From a virus, in IMG/VR virus record IMGVR_UViG_3300025133_000030, positions 1 through 64,000 of that record: a stretch of DNA of 64,000 bases. One strand, written 5' to 3'. The notes under the pieces were generated by a model, which saw nothing but the letters and a program-made list of their open reading frames with translations, made no database searches and was not told the DNA's origin. Positions 43,885 to 51,212 of this stretch are shown one piece after another. Numbering within the stretch: the stretch's first letter is position 1; every line of letters begins with the position of its first letter. Position numbers and translations under genes: made by a program.

Positions 43885-44017
43885 GTTCTTTCAATACTGT
43901 CTTGTTGCTTGGATCCTCGCGTTGGTTTCTCTCGGAGTTGTTGTGACCATTGCCTCTGATCGAATCGAGGAGCAAAAGAAACAAGTTGAAAGGGTACCGA
44001 CAGGAAGAGGAAATTAA
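43874..44017 (+). CDS. Single-membrane-segment microprotein
   Basis: 47 aa, GTG start inside the upstream gene. Segment VAWILALVSLGVVVTIA spans a membrane; the rest is charged. Its stop (TAA, 44015-44017) shares bases with the probable ATT start of the next gene. The overlapping pair recalls spanin gene pairs, but no lipobox is present in either. Confidence 0.45.
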   Translation: MSDKFFQYCLVAWILALVSLGVVVTIASDRIEEQKKQVERVPTGRGN

Positions 44018-44267
44018 GATAGGCGACCTAGTGAACCACGTTCTTTACGATAAATCGTGGATTGGTTTGGTGTTGGACATAGATATGGAACTAGACGCTT
44101 TAAAGAAAGAAGGCAGGGCGTTGGTGAAGATGGTCCCCGGAACTTGCTATGAATTTCACTTTGGCTTAAAGTGGCTTAAGAAGAGAGCAGGCCAGACAAA
44201 GGGGTGGATTTCTCTGAGGTGGGTCAGGAAAGTGAAATATCCATCAAATGTTGAAAAAAAAACTTGA
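44013..44267 (+). CDS. GDLV-family mini-protein, probable ATT start
   Basis: 84 aa if started at ATT 44013, where AGGAAGAGG lies at ideal distance and the product begins (M)KIGDLVNHV, the family N-terminus. In-frame TTG 43986 would add nine residues but has a poorly placed ribosome-binding site. The body (WIGLVLDIDMELDA, then LVKMVPG and WISLRWVRKV) follows the SH3-like barrel pattern of the mini-gene family at 59-64 kb. It is one of six scattered members. Confidence 0.6.
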   Translation: MKIGDLVNHVLYDKSWIGLVLDIDMELDALKKEGRALVKMVPGTCYEFHFGLKWLKKRAGQTKGWISLRWVRKVKYPSNVEKKT

Positions 44268-44292
44268 CACTTGATCAAAAATATGCCATTAT
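44264..44292 (+). promoter_or_regulatory. tRNA-Arg promoter
   Basis: TTGACA (44264-44269), a 17-bp spacer ending in TGC and CATTAT (44287-44292), 12 nt before tRNA-Arg. The -35 overlaps the stop of the upstream gene. Confidence 0.6.
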
Positions 44293-44303
44293 ATAAAAAC
44301 TAA

Positions 44304-44377
<74 letters not shown>

Positions 44378-44385
44378 CTAACAAA

Positions 44386-44568
44386 ATGCTAGAACAAGAA
44401 AGGGTACTGCTGGGAGATCTCGTTGAGCATCGCGATTACGTCACAGTCCTTATAGGGGTTGTGACTGAGGTACACCCAAAGATAAGCAAGGCCACAGTTT
44501 ATTGGAGGAACTTCGACGAGCACACCACCTTAGATATTAAAAAATTGATTGTCTTAGCAAGAAAATGA
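44386..44568 (+). CDS. GDLV-family mini-protein
   Basis: 60 aa. After MLEQERV, the family core LLGDLVEHRDYVTVLIGVVTEV is followed by ATVYWRNFDEH and a closing strand. It lies 8 nt after tRNA-Arg, and its stop overlaps the next start by 4 nt (ATGA). A scattered relative of the array at 59-64 kb, without the LEVISESR end. Confidence 0.6.
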   Translation: MLEQERVLLGDLVEHRDYVTVLIGVVTEVHPKISKATVYWRNFDEHTTLDIKKLIVLARK

Positions 44569-44783
44569 AATCACTAGATTTACATAATTATAGTCATGAC
44601 GAAGCTGAAGATATGGTAATGACGTTCCTTAATTGGACTGAGGTACCTTGCAAGATAATCACAGGTAACTCAAAAAAGATGAAAACAATAGTAAGAAGTG
44701 TGGTATACTATTATGGTCTACATTGCTATGACGAGAGTGCTTTTAATTGTGGCGCTTTAATCGTTGTGGAGGGTGAGTGGTAG
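44565..44783 (+). CDS. Smr-domain-like small protein
   Basis: 72 aa. LDLHNYSHDEAEDMVMTFL and then CKIITGNSKKMKTIVRSVV follow the Smr (MutS2 C-terminal) nuclease-fold pattern of an opening LDLH motif and a later I-x-T/H-G-x-x strand-loop. It is shorter than most Smr domains (about 80 aa). Binding to branched DNA or RNA is possible. Confidence 0.55.
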   Translation: MKSLDLHNYSHDEAEDMVMTFLNWTEVPCKIITGNSKKMKTIVRSVVYYYGLHCYDESAFNCGALIVVEGEW

Positions 44784-44786
44784 CAG

Positions 44787-44855
44787 ATGAGTCATTTGAT
44801 TTCGATAGTGATATTGTCCATGTTGGTAGCAATAATTGTTTATACCAATACGTGA
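44787..44855 (+). CDS. Putative 22-aa membrane microprotein
   Basis: ATG 3 nt after the upstream stop; the whole product is one hydrophobic helix (LISIVILSMLVAIIVY). No clear ribosome-binding site. Listed because several such microproteins occur in this region; it could be noise. Confidence 0.3.
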   Translation: MSHLISIVILSMLVAIIVYTNT

Positions 44856-44862
44856 GGCCTAG

Positions 44863-44936
44863 GCCCGAATAGCTCAGTTGGCCAGAGCGCCGCTCTTGTA
44901 AAGCGGACGTCGTCGGTTCGAATCCGACTTCGGGCT
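44863..44936 (+). tRNA. tRNA-Thr (TGT)
   Basis: Acceptor GCCCGAA/TTCGGGC, D-arm GCTC/GAGC, loop CTTGTAA giving anticodon TGT, T-arm GTCGG/CCGAC. No encoded CCA. Reads ACA. Confidence 0.95.
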
Positions 44937-44954
44937 CTTATTTTAAGGTTGTTT

Positions 44955-45497
44955 ATGTTTCATATGATTATAACTGTGTTGATTCTCTTGATGAGCCCCT
45001 TGGGTTTGGAGTGGTATGACACACACGTCAAGGCCCCAAAGATAGATAGTTATACTCGTATGACAGGAACCCCGCTCGCAGGCCTGATTGTTTATTTGGG
45101 CGATGATCTCGACGAGATGGAAGCGGAACTACAGCTAGAATATCAATCAGGCAAGCTCTCAACTGCGCTTCTAATTTTGGGACCAGCAGGTATAGATCGC
45201 TTTAATTGTGCAATAAAATATAAGAAGGTCGTCTCATCTCTAAGTGAGAAATATGGGATGTACTCTCGACGTGAGACGATTAGGGATCCTATCATAAATG
45301 ATCTGGTATCGGATGGTGGCTTTTGTAAGCAGGTGTCCATTGGACTTTATGAAGCTAGGACTTTCTGGCGAATAAAACAATTTAGAATTGTTGCGGATCT
45401 GGTTGGAGATAATTCTGAATTTTACATACATGTGTACTATTCTTTGATCTCGACAGGCGAAAAAATAAGAAAAAAGAAAATCTTAAAGAGATTATAG
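44955..45497 (+). CDS. Secreted or membrane-anchored protein, function unknown
   Basis: 180 aa from ATG 44955, which has TAAGG 6 nt upstream (TTG 44949 is less well placed). An N-terminal hydrophobic segment (MIITVLILLMSPLGLEW) could be a signal anchor. The remainder is charged, with DDLDEMEAELQLEYQSG and three Cys. It precedes the endolysin-like gene and may belong to a lysis cassette. Confidence 0.5.
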   Translation: MFHMIITVLILLMSPLGLEWYDTHVKAPKIDSYTRMTGTPLAGLIVYLGDDLDEMEAELQLEYQSGKLSTALLILGPAGIDRFNCAIKYKKVVSSLSEKYGMYSRRETIRDPIINDLVSDGGFCKQVSIGLYEARTFWRIKQFRIVADLVGDNSEFYIHVYYSLISTGEKIRKKKILKRL

Positions 45498-45510
45498 CAG
45501 AGGTAAAATA

Positions 45511-45909
45511 ATGAAACTAGAGAATAATTTTAGCTTATCAGAGTTTAGATGTAAAGACGGCACAGACGTCCCAGAAGAGTATATGGATAATGTTATAAAG
45601 CTGGCCAAGAATCTACAAGCTTTGAGAGAGCACTTGAACCGTCCAATAAAGGTTATTAGTGGTTATCGTTCTCCGAGATACAATAGCCGCATCGGTGGAG
45701 CAAGAAAGAGCCAACACATGACAGCTTCAGCCGCAGACATTCAAGTACCCGGCCTGATGCCCTCTTATGTAAAGAAGGCAATAGTAGAGCTAATCAAGTC
45801 TGGAAAGATGGACTCAGGCGGCCTCGGCTTATATACAAGTTTTACTCATTACGATATTCGAGGCCGAAACGCACGATGGTTCGGCAGGGGAACCAAAGAC
45901 GATAACTAG
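45511..45909 (+). CDS. M15-family peptidase, endolysin-like
   Basis: 132 aa. SGYRSPRYNSRIGGARKSQH, AADIQVPG and SFTHYDIRG give the zinc ligands His69, Asp76 and His113 of the M15 peptidase family. Such enzymes cut peptide stems in peptidoglycan, and the short single-domain form is typical of phage endolysins. No signal peptide is present, so a holin would be needed for export. Confidence 0.82.
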   Translation: MKLENNFSLSEFRCKDGTDVPEEYMDNVIKLAKNLQALREHLNRPIKVISGYRSPRYNSRIGGARKSQHMTASAADIQVPGLMPSYVKKAIVELIKSGKMDSGGLGLYTSFTHYDIRGRNARWFGRGTKDDN

Positions 45910-45917
45910 ACTGCAAA

Positions 45918-46005
45918 GGAGAGGTGGTCGAGCTGGTTTAAGGCACCGGTCTTGAAAACCGGCGTGGAGGTAACTTCACCGTGGGTTCGAATCCCACCCT
46001 CTCCG
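45918..46005 (+). tRNA. tRNA-Ser (TGA)
   Basis: Class II tRNA: acceptor GGAGAGG/CCTCTCC, anticodon stem CCGGT/ACCGG with loop CTTGAAA, long variable arm, T-arm GTGGG/CCCAC. No encoded CCA. Reads TCA. Confidence 0.95.
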
Positions 46006-46028
46006 CAATTTAATTTATCATTTTATTC

Positions 46029-46057
46029 TTGACAATCGCATAAAAATATGAGACTAT
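46029..46057 (+). promoter_or_regulatory. tRNA-Ile promoter
   Basis: TTGACA (46029-46034), a 17-bp spacer ending in TGA and GACTAT (46052-46057), 11 nt before tRNA-Ile. Confidence 0.55.
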
Positions 46058-46068
46058 AAGGAACATAA

Positions 46069-46142
46069 CCGCTACGGCTGGCTGGTAGTCAGGAGGCGTC
46101 TTATAAGCGTCTTAAAGCAAGGTTCAATTCCTTGGTAGCGGA
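46069..46142 (+). tRNA. tRNA-Ile (TAT), atypical
   Basis: Acceptor CCGCTAC/GTAGCGG, so the first pair is C1-G72. The anticodon loop CTTATAA gives TAT, T-arm CAAGG/CCTTG. The D-arm (CTG/CAG) and the anticodon stem with G-T pairs are weak. It would read ATA, which most bacteria decode with a lysidine-modified CAT tRNA. Confidence 0.8.
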
Positions 46143-46158
46143 CTAAAAAAGGAGATAA

Positions 46159-46491
46159 ATGAAAGCATTAGTTCTAACATTAGCGATTGCACTTGGCGGC
46201 TGTTCTTATGCGACAGTCAACACATACAAGACGCACAAGAGAAAGTGTACGACGCATTATGTCGCGCCTGCTGTCGACACATTGTTGGTAGTACCCCCCC
46301 TTTTTGTTTTGGGAGTTTTACCAGCGGCCATGGCCGGATGTTGCGGTGGGGGGAATGGTTCACCGTCAGCAACATCCGGCGATATTATACCCATCGCGCT
46401 CGGCGCAGCTGCCATGGCAATCGTCTCCGGATATTCAGCTACTCACGGATACAGGGAAGTTGCTGAATGCCGGGAGAGAAAAGGAAAATGA
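46159..46491 (+). CDS. Small lipoprotein A (tandem pair)
   Basis: 110 aa. The signal peptide ends in ALGGC, a lipobox. After SYATVNTYKTHKRKC comes a hydrophobic middle with two possible membrane segments and a CCGGGNG insert. It is paralogous to the following gene over the first 45 residues. The role is unknown; host-type small lipoproteins with this start occur in Gram-negative bacteria, so an envelope location is likely. Confidence 0.65.
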   Translation: MKALVLTLAIALGGCSYATVNTYKTHKRKCTTHYVAPAVDTLLVVPPLFVLGVLPAAMAGCCGGGNGSPSATSGDIIPIALGAAAMAIVSGYSATHGYREVAECRERKGK

Positions 46492-46820
46492 AAACATTAA
46501 TTTTAACACTAGCAATTATACTTGGGTGTGGTTGTTCACTGGCAACAGTCAATACACACAAGACGCACAAGAGAAAATGTACCGAAAGTGAAGTAGCTCC
46601 GGTGATTGACTTCGCCCTGATGGTCACAGCGATAGGTTTGAGATTGCACTATAATCACGAGAACAAAATCGAAGAAGGATCACTCTTCGACCCATTCGCA
46701 GCCACTCGCCATGTAATGATGAACGGCGCATTTTATAGTGCTGCTGTCATAGCAGGAGGTTCAGGTGTTTATGGAGTATATCACACTGGAAACTGCCAAA
46801 GTAAGTTGGATAGAAGATAA
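46488..46820 (+). CDS. Small lipoprotein B (tandem pair)
   Basis: 110 aa, ATG 46488 with AAGGAA upstream and a 4-nt overlap (ATGA) with gene A. It shares TLAI-LG-C, ATVNT-KTHKRKC and a following VAPVID segment with gene A, so the two arose by tandem duplication and then diverged in the second half. The signal peptide ends in GCGC. Confidence 0.62.
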   Translation: MKTLILTLAIILGCGCSLATVNTHKTHKRKCTESEVAPVIDFALMVTAIGLRLHYNHENKIEEGSLFDPFAATRHVMMNGAFYSAAVIAGGSGVYGVYHTGNCQSKLDRR

Positions 46821-46846
46821 GATTATTCCCATTGAAGAATTATTAG

Positions 46847-47023
46847 ATGAATAACGTATATAAAATTATAGAAGAAGTGCTGTCAGAACAATCAAGTTTA
46901 AACGCAAACTTATCGTCATCGGCAGCGAGAAAACAAATAGCAGAACAAGTTTGCCTAAGGATAATAGGAAAGTTTTATGTTTTGCCATATTCTGACTGTA
47001 AGGAGAGTCAATCAGATGAGTAA
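46847..47023 (+). CDS. Small protein, function unknown
   Basis: 58 aa. Helical, ending with a Cys-containing segment. It overlaps the next start by 8 nt. A 27-codon frame (46771-46854) between this gene and lipoprotein B is possible but weak. Confidence 0.4.
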   Translation: MNNVYKIIEEVLSEQSSLNANLSSSAARKQIAEQVCLRIIGKFYVLPYSDCKESQSDE

Positions 47024-47279
47024 ACACTTTAATGAAAAGGACCTAGTCAACTCAATAGCTATTGCCATGCTGCTTGCGTTAGTCGGTATTGGTTTGTTTG
47101 TTGCGTCGGCAACGGTGGAATCCAATGCACTGACCACTAATGTCGCAAAATTAGATGCTTCACATAGAGGCAAATTACTCAGAGAAGTTAGGCTTTTAAC
47201 TCTAGAACTTAAGATGGTCAAGAGCGATGTGGACGAAGTCAGAGAAGCTCTAAAAGAGATGGAAAAAAAAGAGAAGTGA
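47016..47279 (+). CDS. Small membrane-anchored coiled-coil protein
   Basis: 87 aa from ATG 47016, chosen because AAGGAGAG lies at the right distance. A hydrophobic segment (IAIAMLLALVGIGLFVASATV) is followed by a coiled-coil (LLREVRLLTLELKMVKSDVD). It overlaps the next gene by 4 nt. A spanin-like or phage anchor role is possible. Confidence 0.55.
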   Translation: MSKHFNEKDLVNSIAIAMLLALVGIGLFVASATVESNALTTNVAKLDASHRGKLLREVRLLTLELKMVKSDVDEVREALKEMEKKEK

Positions 47280-47713
47280 GCTACAGAGACTCATCAAACC
47301 AATCCGGCGATATGTCTCAACTAGCAGCGGCAATGGAAATCGCTCGCCATGGCTGGGTTGTCAACACGCCTCTCAGCAGAGATTCGATATATGATCTGGT
47401 AGTTGAATTGGGCCACCGAAACTTTCAAACCGTACAAGTCAAGACAATGTGCGGCAACAGCATTGCTAGGGTTGTTGATAGGTCGGGAGAGGTAGTGAGC
47501 AAGAACGGGAAGACGAGAAACTCTCTTGACTATGCGGAGCACGGCATCGACTGGCTGGTTGGGGTTCACAAAGAGACTGGTGAATGTTATTTTTACGATT
47601 TAGAAAACTATTCTCAAATACCCTCTAAGAGTTTTAGCGTGAGAAAGTATCCACCAAGTGAGTTTCCCTTCAACGAAGTGTCGAATCGGCATAGCAAAAA
47701 GGGAAATACGTGA
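47276..47713 (+). CDS. PD-(D/E)XK nuclease-like protein
   Basis: 145 aa, GTG start. GDMSQLAAAMEIARHGW, then DSIYDLVVELG and TVQVKT give the order E/Q-x-x-A, D, then Q-V-K of PD-(D/E)XK enzymes such as Holliday-junction resolvases and intron-type nucleases. The first acidic residue is replaced by Gln, so activity is uncertain. It overlaps both neighbours by 4 nt. Confidence 0.6.
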   Translation: MSYRDSSNQSGDMSQLAAAMEIARHGWVVNTPLSRDSIYDLVVELGHRNFQTVQVKTMCGNSIARVVDRSGEVVSKNGKTRNSLDYAEHGIDWLVGVHKETGECYFYDLENYSQIPSKSFSVRKYPPSEFPFNEVSNRHSKKGNT

Positions 47714-48267
47714 AAAACCCTGAGCTTAAGATTTTCACCGGACCCATGTTTGGAGGCAAGACAACAAAATTGTTGGCAGCTCTTGAACGTTATCACTATC
47801 AGCATGAAGAGGTAAAGTTATTTAAGCCACGTATGGATGGTCGCTACTCCACAGAAAAGGTCATGACCCACAGCGGACTCAAACAGGATGCAATCTTGGT
47901 TAGTTCTGGCGATGAGATAATAGAGCACACCGGCAACACAAGAATAGTCGCAGTTGACGAGGTCTTTATGATAGAAGGAGCAGCAAGCGCGTTGCTGAAA
48001 TTGTTTTCAGAGGGTAAGACAGTGCTGGTCTCAACTTTGCAGCTATCATCGGAACCGAAGCCTCTACCAGAGATTAGAGACTTGTTGCCTTACGCGACAC
48101 AGATAGAGATATGTCCGGCGGTATGTTCGATGTGTAGCGAGGATGCACATTACACCAGAAGAAAAACAGATAGTTCGACCCAGATTGAGGTCGGCGGCAA
48201 AGAAGAATATGAGCCCCTATGCTATGCTCATTACAATAAGATTGTGGGGATATGGCGGAACAGGTAG
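47710..48267 (+). CDS. tdk: Thymidine kinase
   Basis: 185 aa, GTG start. Walker A GPMFGGKTT near residue 11, the VAVDEVFM Walker B, and a C-terminal zinc site with CSMCSEDAHYTRR and a later Cys match the TK1 family. It phosphorylates thymidine to dTMP. The last 22 nt, including the stop, lie inside the tRNA-Leu gene. Confidence 0.92.
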   Translation: MKNPELKIFTGPMFGGKTTKLLAALERYHYQHEEVKLFKPRMDGRYSTEKVMTHSGLKQDAILVSSGDEIIEHTGNTRIVAVDEVFMIEGAASALLKLFSEGKTVLVSTLQLSSEPKPLPEIRDLLPYATQIEICPAVCSMCSEDAHYTRRKTDSSTQIEVGGKEEYEPLCYAHYNKIVGIWRNR

Positions 48268-48330
48268 ACGCAGGAGACTTAAAATCTCCCGACTTCGGTC
48301 GTGTGGGTTCGATTCCCTCTATCCCTACCA
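48246..48330 (+). tRNA. tRNA-Leu (TAA), overlapping the thymidine kinase gene
   Basis: Acceptor GGGGATA/TATCCCT, D-arm GCG/CGC, anticodon stem GGAGA/TCTCC with loop CTTAAAA, a variable arm CGACTTCGGTCG and a T-arm with one mismatch. CCA is encoded (48328-48330), unlike the other tRNAs here. Bases 48246-48267 also code for the end of thymidine kinase. Confidence 0.93.
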
Positions 48331-48351
48331 AAGAGAAGCAAGGAATGAAAT

Positions 48352-48984
48352 ATGTGTAGAATAACTGGATTACAAGCTAGGACCATCGCATCGCAACTCA
48401 AACAGGCACTAGAGAAAAAAGGATACGCCTTCTTTGAGAATGGCGACCTCAACTTGAATATAGTCGGAGTTAGAAACGATTCAGCCCGCGCTGATGTTTT
48501 TGATGATTTTATGAATGTTATATATAAAATTGATGGCGAATGGGTTGTGGACTCCTATGTCATTACGACAGAACCCGGTCCAAACATTTTGAGAAAACCA
48601 CTTGCAGCAGTTAGGGATAAGGGTACTGCAATATTGGTACCCGACCAGTACAGATCCACTTATCGAATCGGCACTCACGGAGGGAAAAGAAAGTATACAG
48701 CTCTTGTGCAGAGGGGATCCAAAGTAAAGGTGTGGAGAGACAACAACCGAGACACCAAGCCTGATTATGTTGGCCCGGAAGACGAGGGTTGGTATGGGAT
48801 AAACATTCATAGGCAGTGGGGTTCGGACGAAAGAGAGTACACTGGAGGCATCAGTGCTGGTTGTCAAGTGTTTCAGAACAGTAAGAATTTTTATGAGTTC
48901 ATGGACACTTGCAATAGGGCCGCAGACAAGTGGGGTAACAATTTTACTTACACTTTGATTTGCGAAGAAGATTTAAAGTTTTAA
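48352..48984 (+). CDS. L,D-transpeptidase-like protein
   Basis: 210 aa. INIHRQ followed by GGISAGCQVF puts His153, Ser168 and Cys171 in the order H...S-x-G-C of the YkuD active site. The N-terminal half is a small beta domain. There is no signal peptide. It could act on peptidoglycan during lysis or entry. The lack of the usual Arg after the Cys is a deviation, as in some phage proteins. Confidence 0.6.
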   Translation: MCRITGLQARTIASQLKQALEKKGYAFFENGDLNLNIVGVRNDSARADVFDDFMNVIYKIDGEWVVDSYVITTEPGPNILRKPLAAVRDKGTAILVPDQYRSTYRIGTHGGKRKYTALVQRGSKVKVWRDNNRDTKPDYVGPEDEGWYGINIHRQWGSDEREYTGGISAGCQVFQNSKNFYEFMDTCNRAADKWGNNFTYTLICEEDLKF

Positions 48985-48996
48985 AAAGGAAATAAA

Positions 48997-49209
48997 ATGG
49001 AAAAGTTTAAAAATATTACAGTGGTGGTCATCTCTTCTATCCTTCTGAGCGCCAGTGGGTATTACGCAGGCCGTAAAGTTGCTTATGCGGAGTTTGAAAA
49101 GCCGTGGGAAACTATCGTGAATACAATAGGTTTTTGTGAGCGAGAAAACGCAATGTTAAGAAGTGCATTGGAACGCGCGTATGTTGGTCAGAAAAAAGAA
49201 AGTGAATAG
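48997..49209 (+). CDS. Small membrane-anchored protein
   Basis: 70 aa. Hydrophobic segment ITVVVISSILLSASGYYAG near the N-terminus, then a charged helix. Good AAGGA ribosome-binding site 7 nt before ATG. Function unknown. Confidence 0.55.
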   Translation: MEKFKNITVVVISSILLSASGYYAGRKVAYAEFEKPWETIVNTIGFCERENAMLRSALERAYVGQKKESE

Positions 49210-49229
49210 CAGAAATTCAAATTAAAAGA

Positions 49230-49258
49230 TTGACTTTGATTTGAAAAAATGCTATAGT
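49230..49258 (+). promoter_or_regulatory. Promoter with extended -10
   Basis: TTGACT (49230-49235), a 17-bp A-rich spacer ending in TGC, and TATAGT (49253-49258), 35 nt before the next start. Confidence 0.6.
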
Positions 49259-49293
49259 GTATATACTAACAAAATGAAAGGAAGTTAACTAAA

Positions 49294-49497
49294 TTGTTAG
49301 AAAATGAAAAATCGCTATATGTTACCGATTCTTCCGGAGACTCTTTTCTGGTAGAAATCAGAGAGGAGTATGGCTATGTCTCTTTAAACATAGGTGATAG
49401 CTTTAGGATTGATATGAACCCTGATGAGGCTTTCGACATCGTCGATGCCCTCACCATGGTGGCCAATGATGTAACCAGCCATACTGGTGAGTCCTGA
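49294..49497 (+). CDS. Small protein, function unknown
   Basis: 67 aa from TTG 49294; ATG 49303 is an alternative. AAGGAAG lies 10 nt before the TTG. Acidic beta-rich sequence. The stop overlaps the next start by 1 nt. Confidence 0.5.
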   Translation: MLENEKSLYVTDSSGDSFLVEIREEYGYVSLNIGDSFRIDMNPDEAFDIVDALTMVANDVTSHTGES

Positions 49498-49802
49498 TGT
49501 CGAAAGATGATGATAGAGATACTAATAATTCTGACCCTGACAACGGACGCTGGAAGTTTACTTTTGCCGGTACTGGAAACCCTCACCGCGACAAAGGCCG
49601 AGGCCGTGAAATCTCGGGATATACACCAAGCAGAGAAAAAGAAACAAAACAAAAAGATATGGAAATGACAAAAAAAGAACTTGATGTTTTTAACAATATT
49701 TACGCACTCTTGGAGCAGAATGAAAGCCTCGCCCTCGACGACGACGATGACAAGAAGATTCTGTGCCACAAGCTTGTGAAATGGTTTGTTTCTTCAAAAT
49801 AG
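49497..49802 (+). CDS. Small charged protein, function unknown
   Basis: 101 aa. A polar N-terminal half (rich in Asp, Asn, Gly, Lys) is followed by a helical C-terminal half. The run LDDDDDKK near residue 80 stands out. No recognised domain. Confidence 0.5.
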   Translation: MSKDDDRDTNNSDPDNGRWKFTFAGTGNPHRDKGRGREISGYTPSREKETKQKDMEMTKKELDVFNNIYALLEQNESLALDDDDDKKILCHKLVKWFVSSK

Positions 49803-49834
49803 AGAAAATAATACAATTATAACATAATTACTAT

Positions 49835-50047
49835 GTGCTACCAAGGACTTTCCTACGTGACGATGAGGTCTCTATTTTAGATCGACCCATGGGCCACAAA
49901 ACTCGTATTCACGGAAGAATCGTTGGAGTCGTTTCCGAAGGTTGTTACAACGTGTTAATGTTGAATGGCCTCCAAGAGGGTAACATAGTAAGTTATAAAT
50001 CTTGGCTTCTAGAAAAAAGTTCTCTTAAAGCAGACCTCGCAGAATAA
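49835..50047 (+). CDS. Small SH3-like protein
   Basis: 70 aa from GTG 49835. DDEVSILDRP, then HGRIVGVVSEGCYNVLML and IVSYKSWLLEKS resemble the strand order of the GDLV mini-genes, though the GDLV start is missing. No ribosome-binding site is visible, so the start is uncertain; a distant family member at best. Confidence 0.4.
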   Translation: MLPRTFLRDDEVSILDRPMGHKTRIHGRIVGVVSEGCYNVLMLNGLQEGNIVSYKSWLLEKSSLKADLAE

Positions 50048-50080
50048 AGAATAAATCTCAGCAAACTCGCGATTTTTTTC

Positions 50081-50109
50081 TTGACAGATTTTTTTTTCTG
50101 GGATATAAT
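50081..50109 (+). promoter_or_regulatory. Consensus sigma-70 promoter
   Basis: TTGACA (50081-50086), a 17-bp spacer with a T-run, and TATAAT (50104-50109). Transcription should begin close to 50117, only a few bases before the TTG start. Confidence 0.65.
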
Positions 50110-50120
50110 AATACATAAGA

Positions 50121-50774
50121 TTGAAAAGTAAAGACAACCAATTGACTGAAGTAAATACAGACATCGATGTCATTTCTCGCATCGACTCCGCAGAAAAGTA
50201 TCTCAACCTGTTTAGTGCAGAGGGGCTTATAACGTCGTACACATACGAGAAGCATGCTTCTTTTTTTGAATCGATACGAACGCAATTTAAAGTGAAGGGG
50301 TCGCTGTCTGTCGGACAAAAGGATTGGCTCTCAAGTCTTTGCGTTAGATATAACGAGGAGCAACTAAACGAAGGAAGAGAGTGGCTTGCAAACTATGACG
50401 ATCAAATGGCACTCAACACACAAAGGGTGGCTCAATATTACTTAAGCAACCCCCCATACTTCGGTGTTCTTGCTAGGCGAGTCATGGATGGCCATATTCT
50501 CTCCAAGGCAGAATATCATAAGATGTGCTTAAATAAATACGCACAAAAGATCCTGATGGAGTATGATAAAGAGCCCCGGTTTAACAAAGGTCAGATGGTG
50601 CAATTTAGAGCAATTAGCAATAGGGCAGGACAACATGCGGTCGTGTTGAGTTCGGAGGGCCGGCCAATTACTAAAGCAGTAAAAGGAGCAAGAGAGTATA
50701 AACTTCTGCCAGTTGGTTCGACATCGCCTATTTATTCCATGGAAAAGAACCTCAAGAGGGCGAAAAAGGCATGA
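50121..50774 (+). CDS. Phage protein of unknown function
   Basis: 217 aa from TTG 50121; the transcript start predicted from the promoter would make this nearly leaderless, so TTG 50142 is an alternative. The sequence is helical in the first 150 residues and ends with a small beta segment (NKGQMVQFRAI, HAVVLSSEGRPI). No family recognised. Confidence 0.5.
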   Translation: MKSKDNQLTEVNTDIDVISRIDSAEKYLNLFSAEGLITSYTYEKHASFFESIRTQFKVKGSLSVGQKDWLSSLCVRYNEEQLNEGREWLANYDDQMALNTQRVAQYYLSNPPYFGVLARRVMDGHILSKAEYHKMCLNKYAQKILMEYDKEPRFNKGQMVQFRAISNRAGQHAVVLSSEGRPITKAVKGAREYKLLPVGSTSPIYSMEKNLKRAKKA

Positions 50775-51202
50775 AGATAGCATCTATATCGTATTTAGCA
50801 GGGGATGTCCGCACATTCGTGAAAGCCTCGCGTACAGGGCGATTCTCGCTAATTGTCCCAACCGGCACTCGTAGAGAGTTTAGGGGATCTAGGATTGTTT
50901 TATTGAAAGCAAAATCTTTCATCACCCACGAGTTGATCAAGGATAACGACCCAGTGTTGACTCTCTCAACTGGAGAAAAGCTAAGGGTATACCTAAGCGG
51001 CGATTCTACAGCAGGGGTTGTTCGGGCACTTGGAGTAGCAGAGCTTCACGATGAAGAGAATGACAACACAGGCACCGATGCCGATGATCGATACAAACCA
51101 AAACCCAAAGGTCAAGAAAATTCGGATAACTTTTCTAAGATTTTAGATGATTATGATTTTCCGTTCACTCCAGACTTTGATTTTGGAGACGGAAGCAACT
51201 AG
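50771..51202 (+). CDS. Small protein, function unknown
   Basis: 143 aa, ATGA overlap with the upstream gene. A beta-rich N-terminal half is followed by an acidic and Pro/Lys-rich tail (residues about 90-143) that is probably disordered. Confidence 0.5.
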   Translation: MKIASISYLAGDVRTFVKASRTGRFSLIVPTGTRREFRGSRIVLLKAKSFITHELIKDNDPVLTLSTGEKLRVYLSGDSTAGVVRALGVAELHDEENDNTGTDADDRYKPKPKGQENSDNFSKILDDYDFPFTPDFDFGDGSN

Positions 51203-51212
51203 AGAGGAAAAT

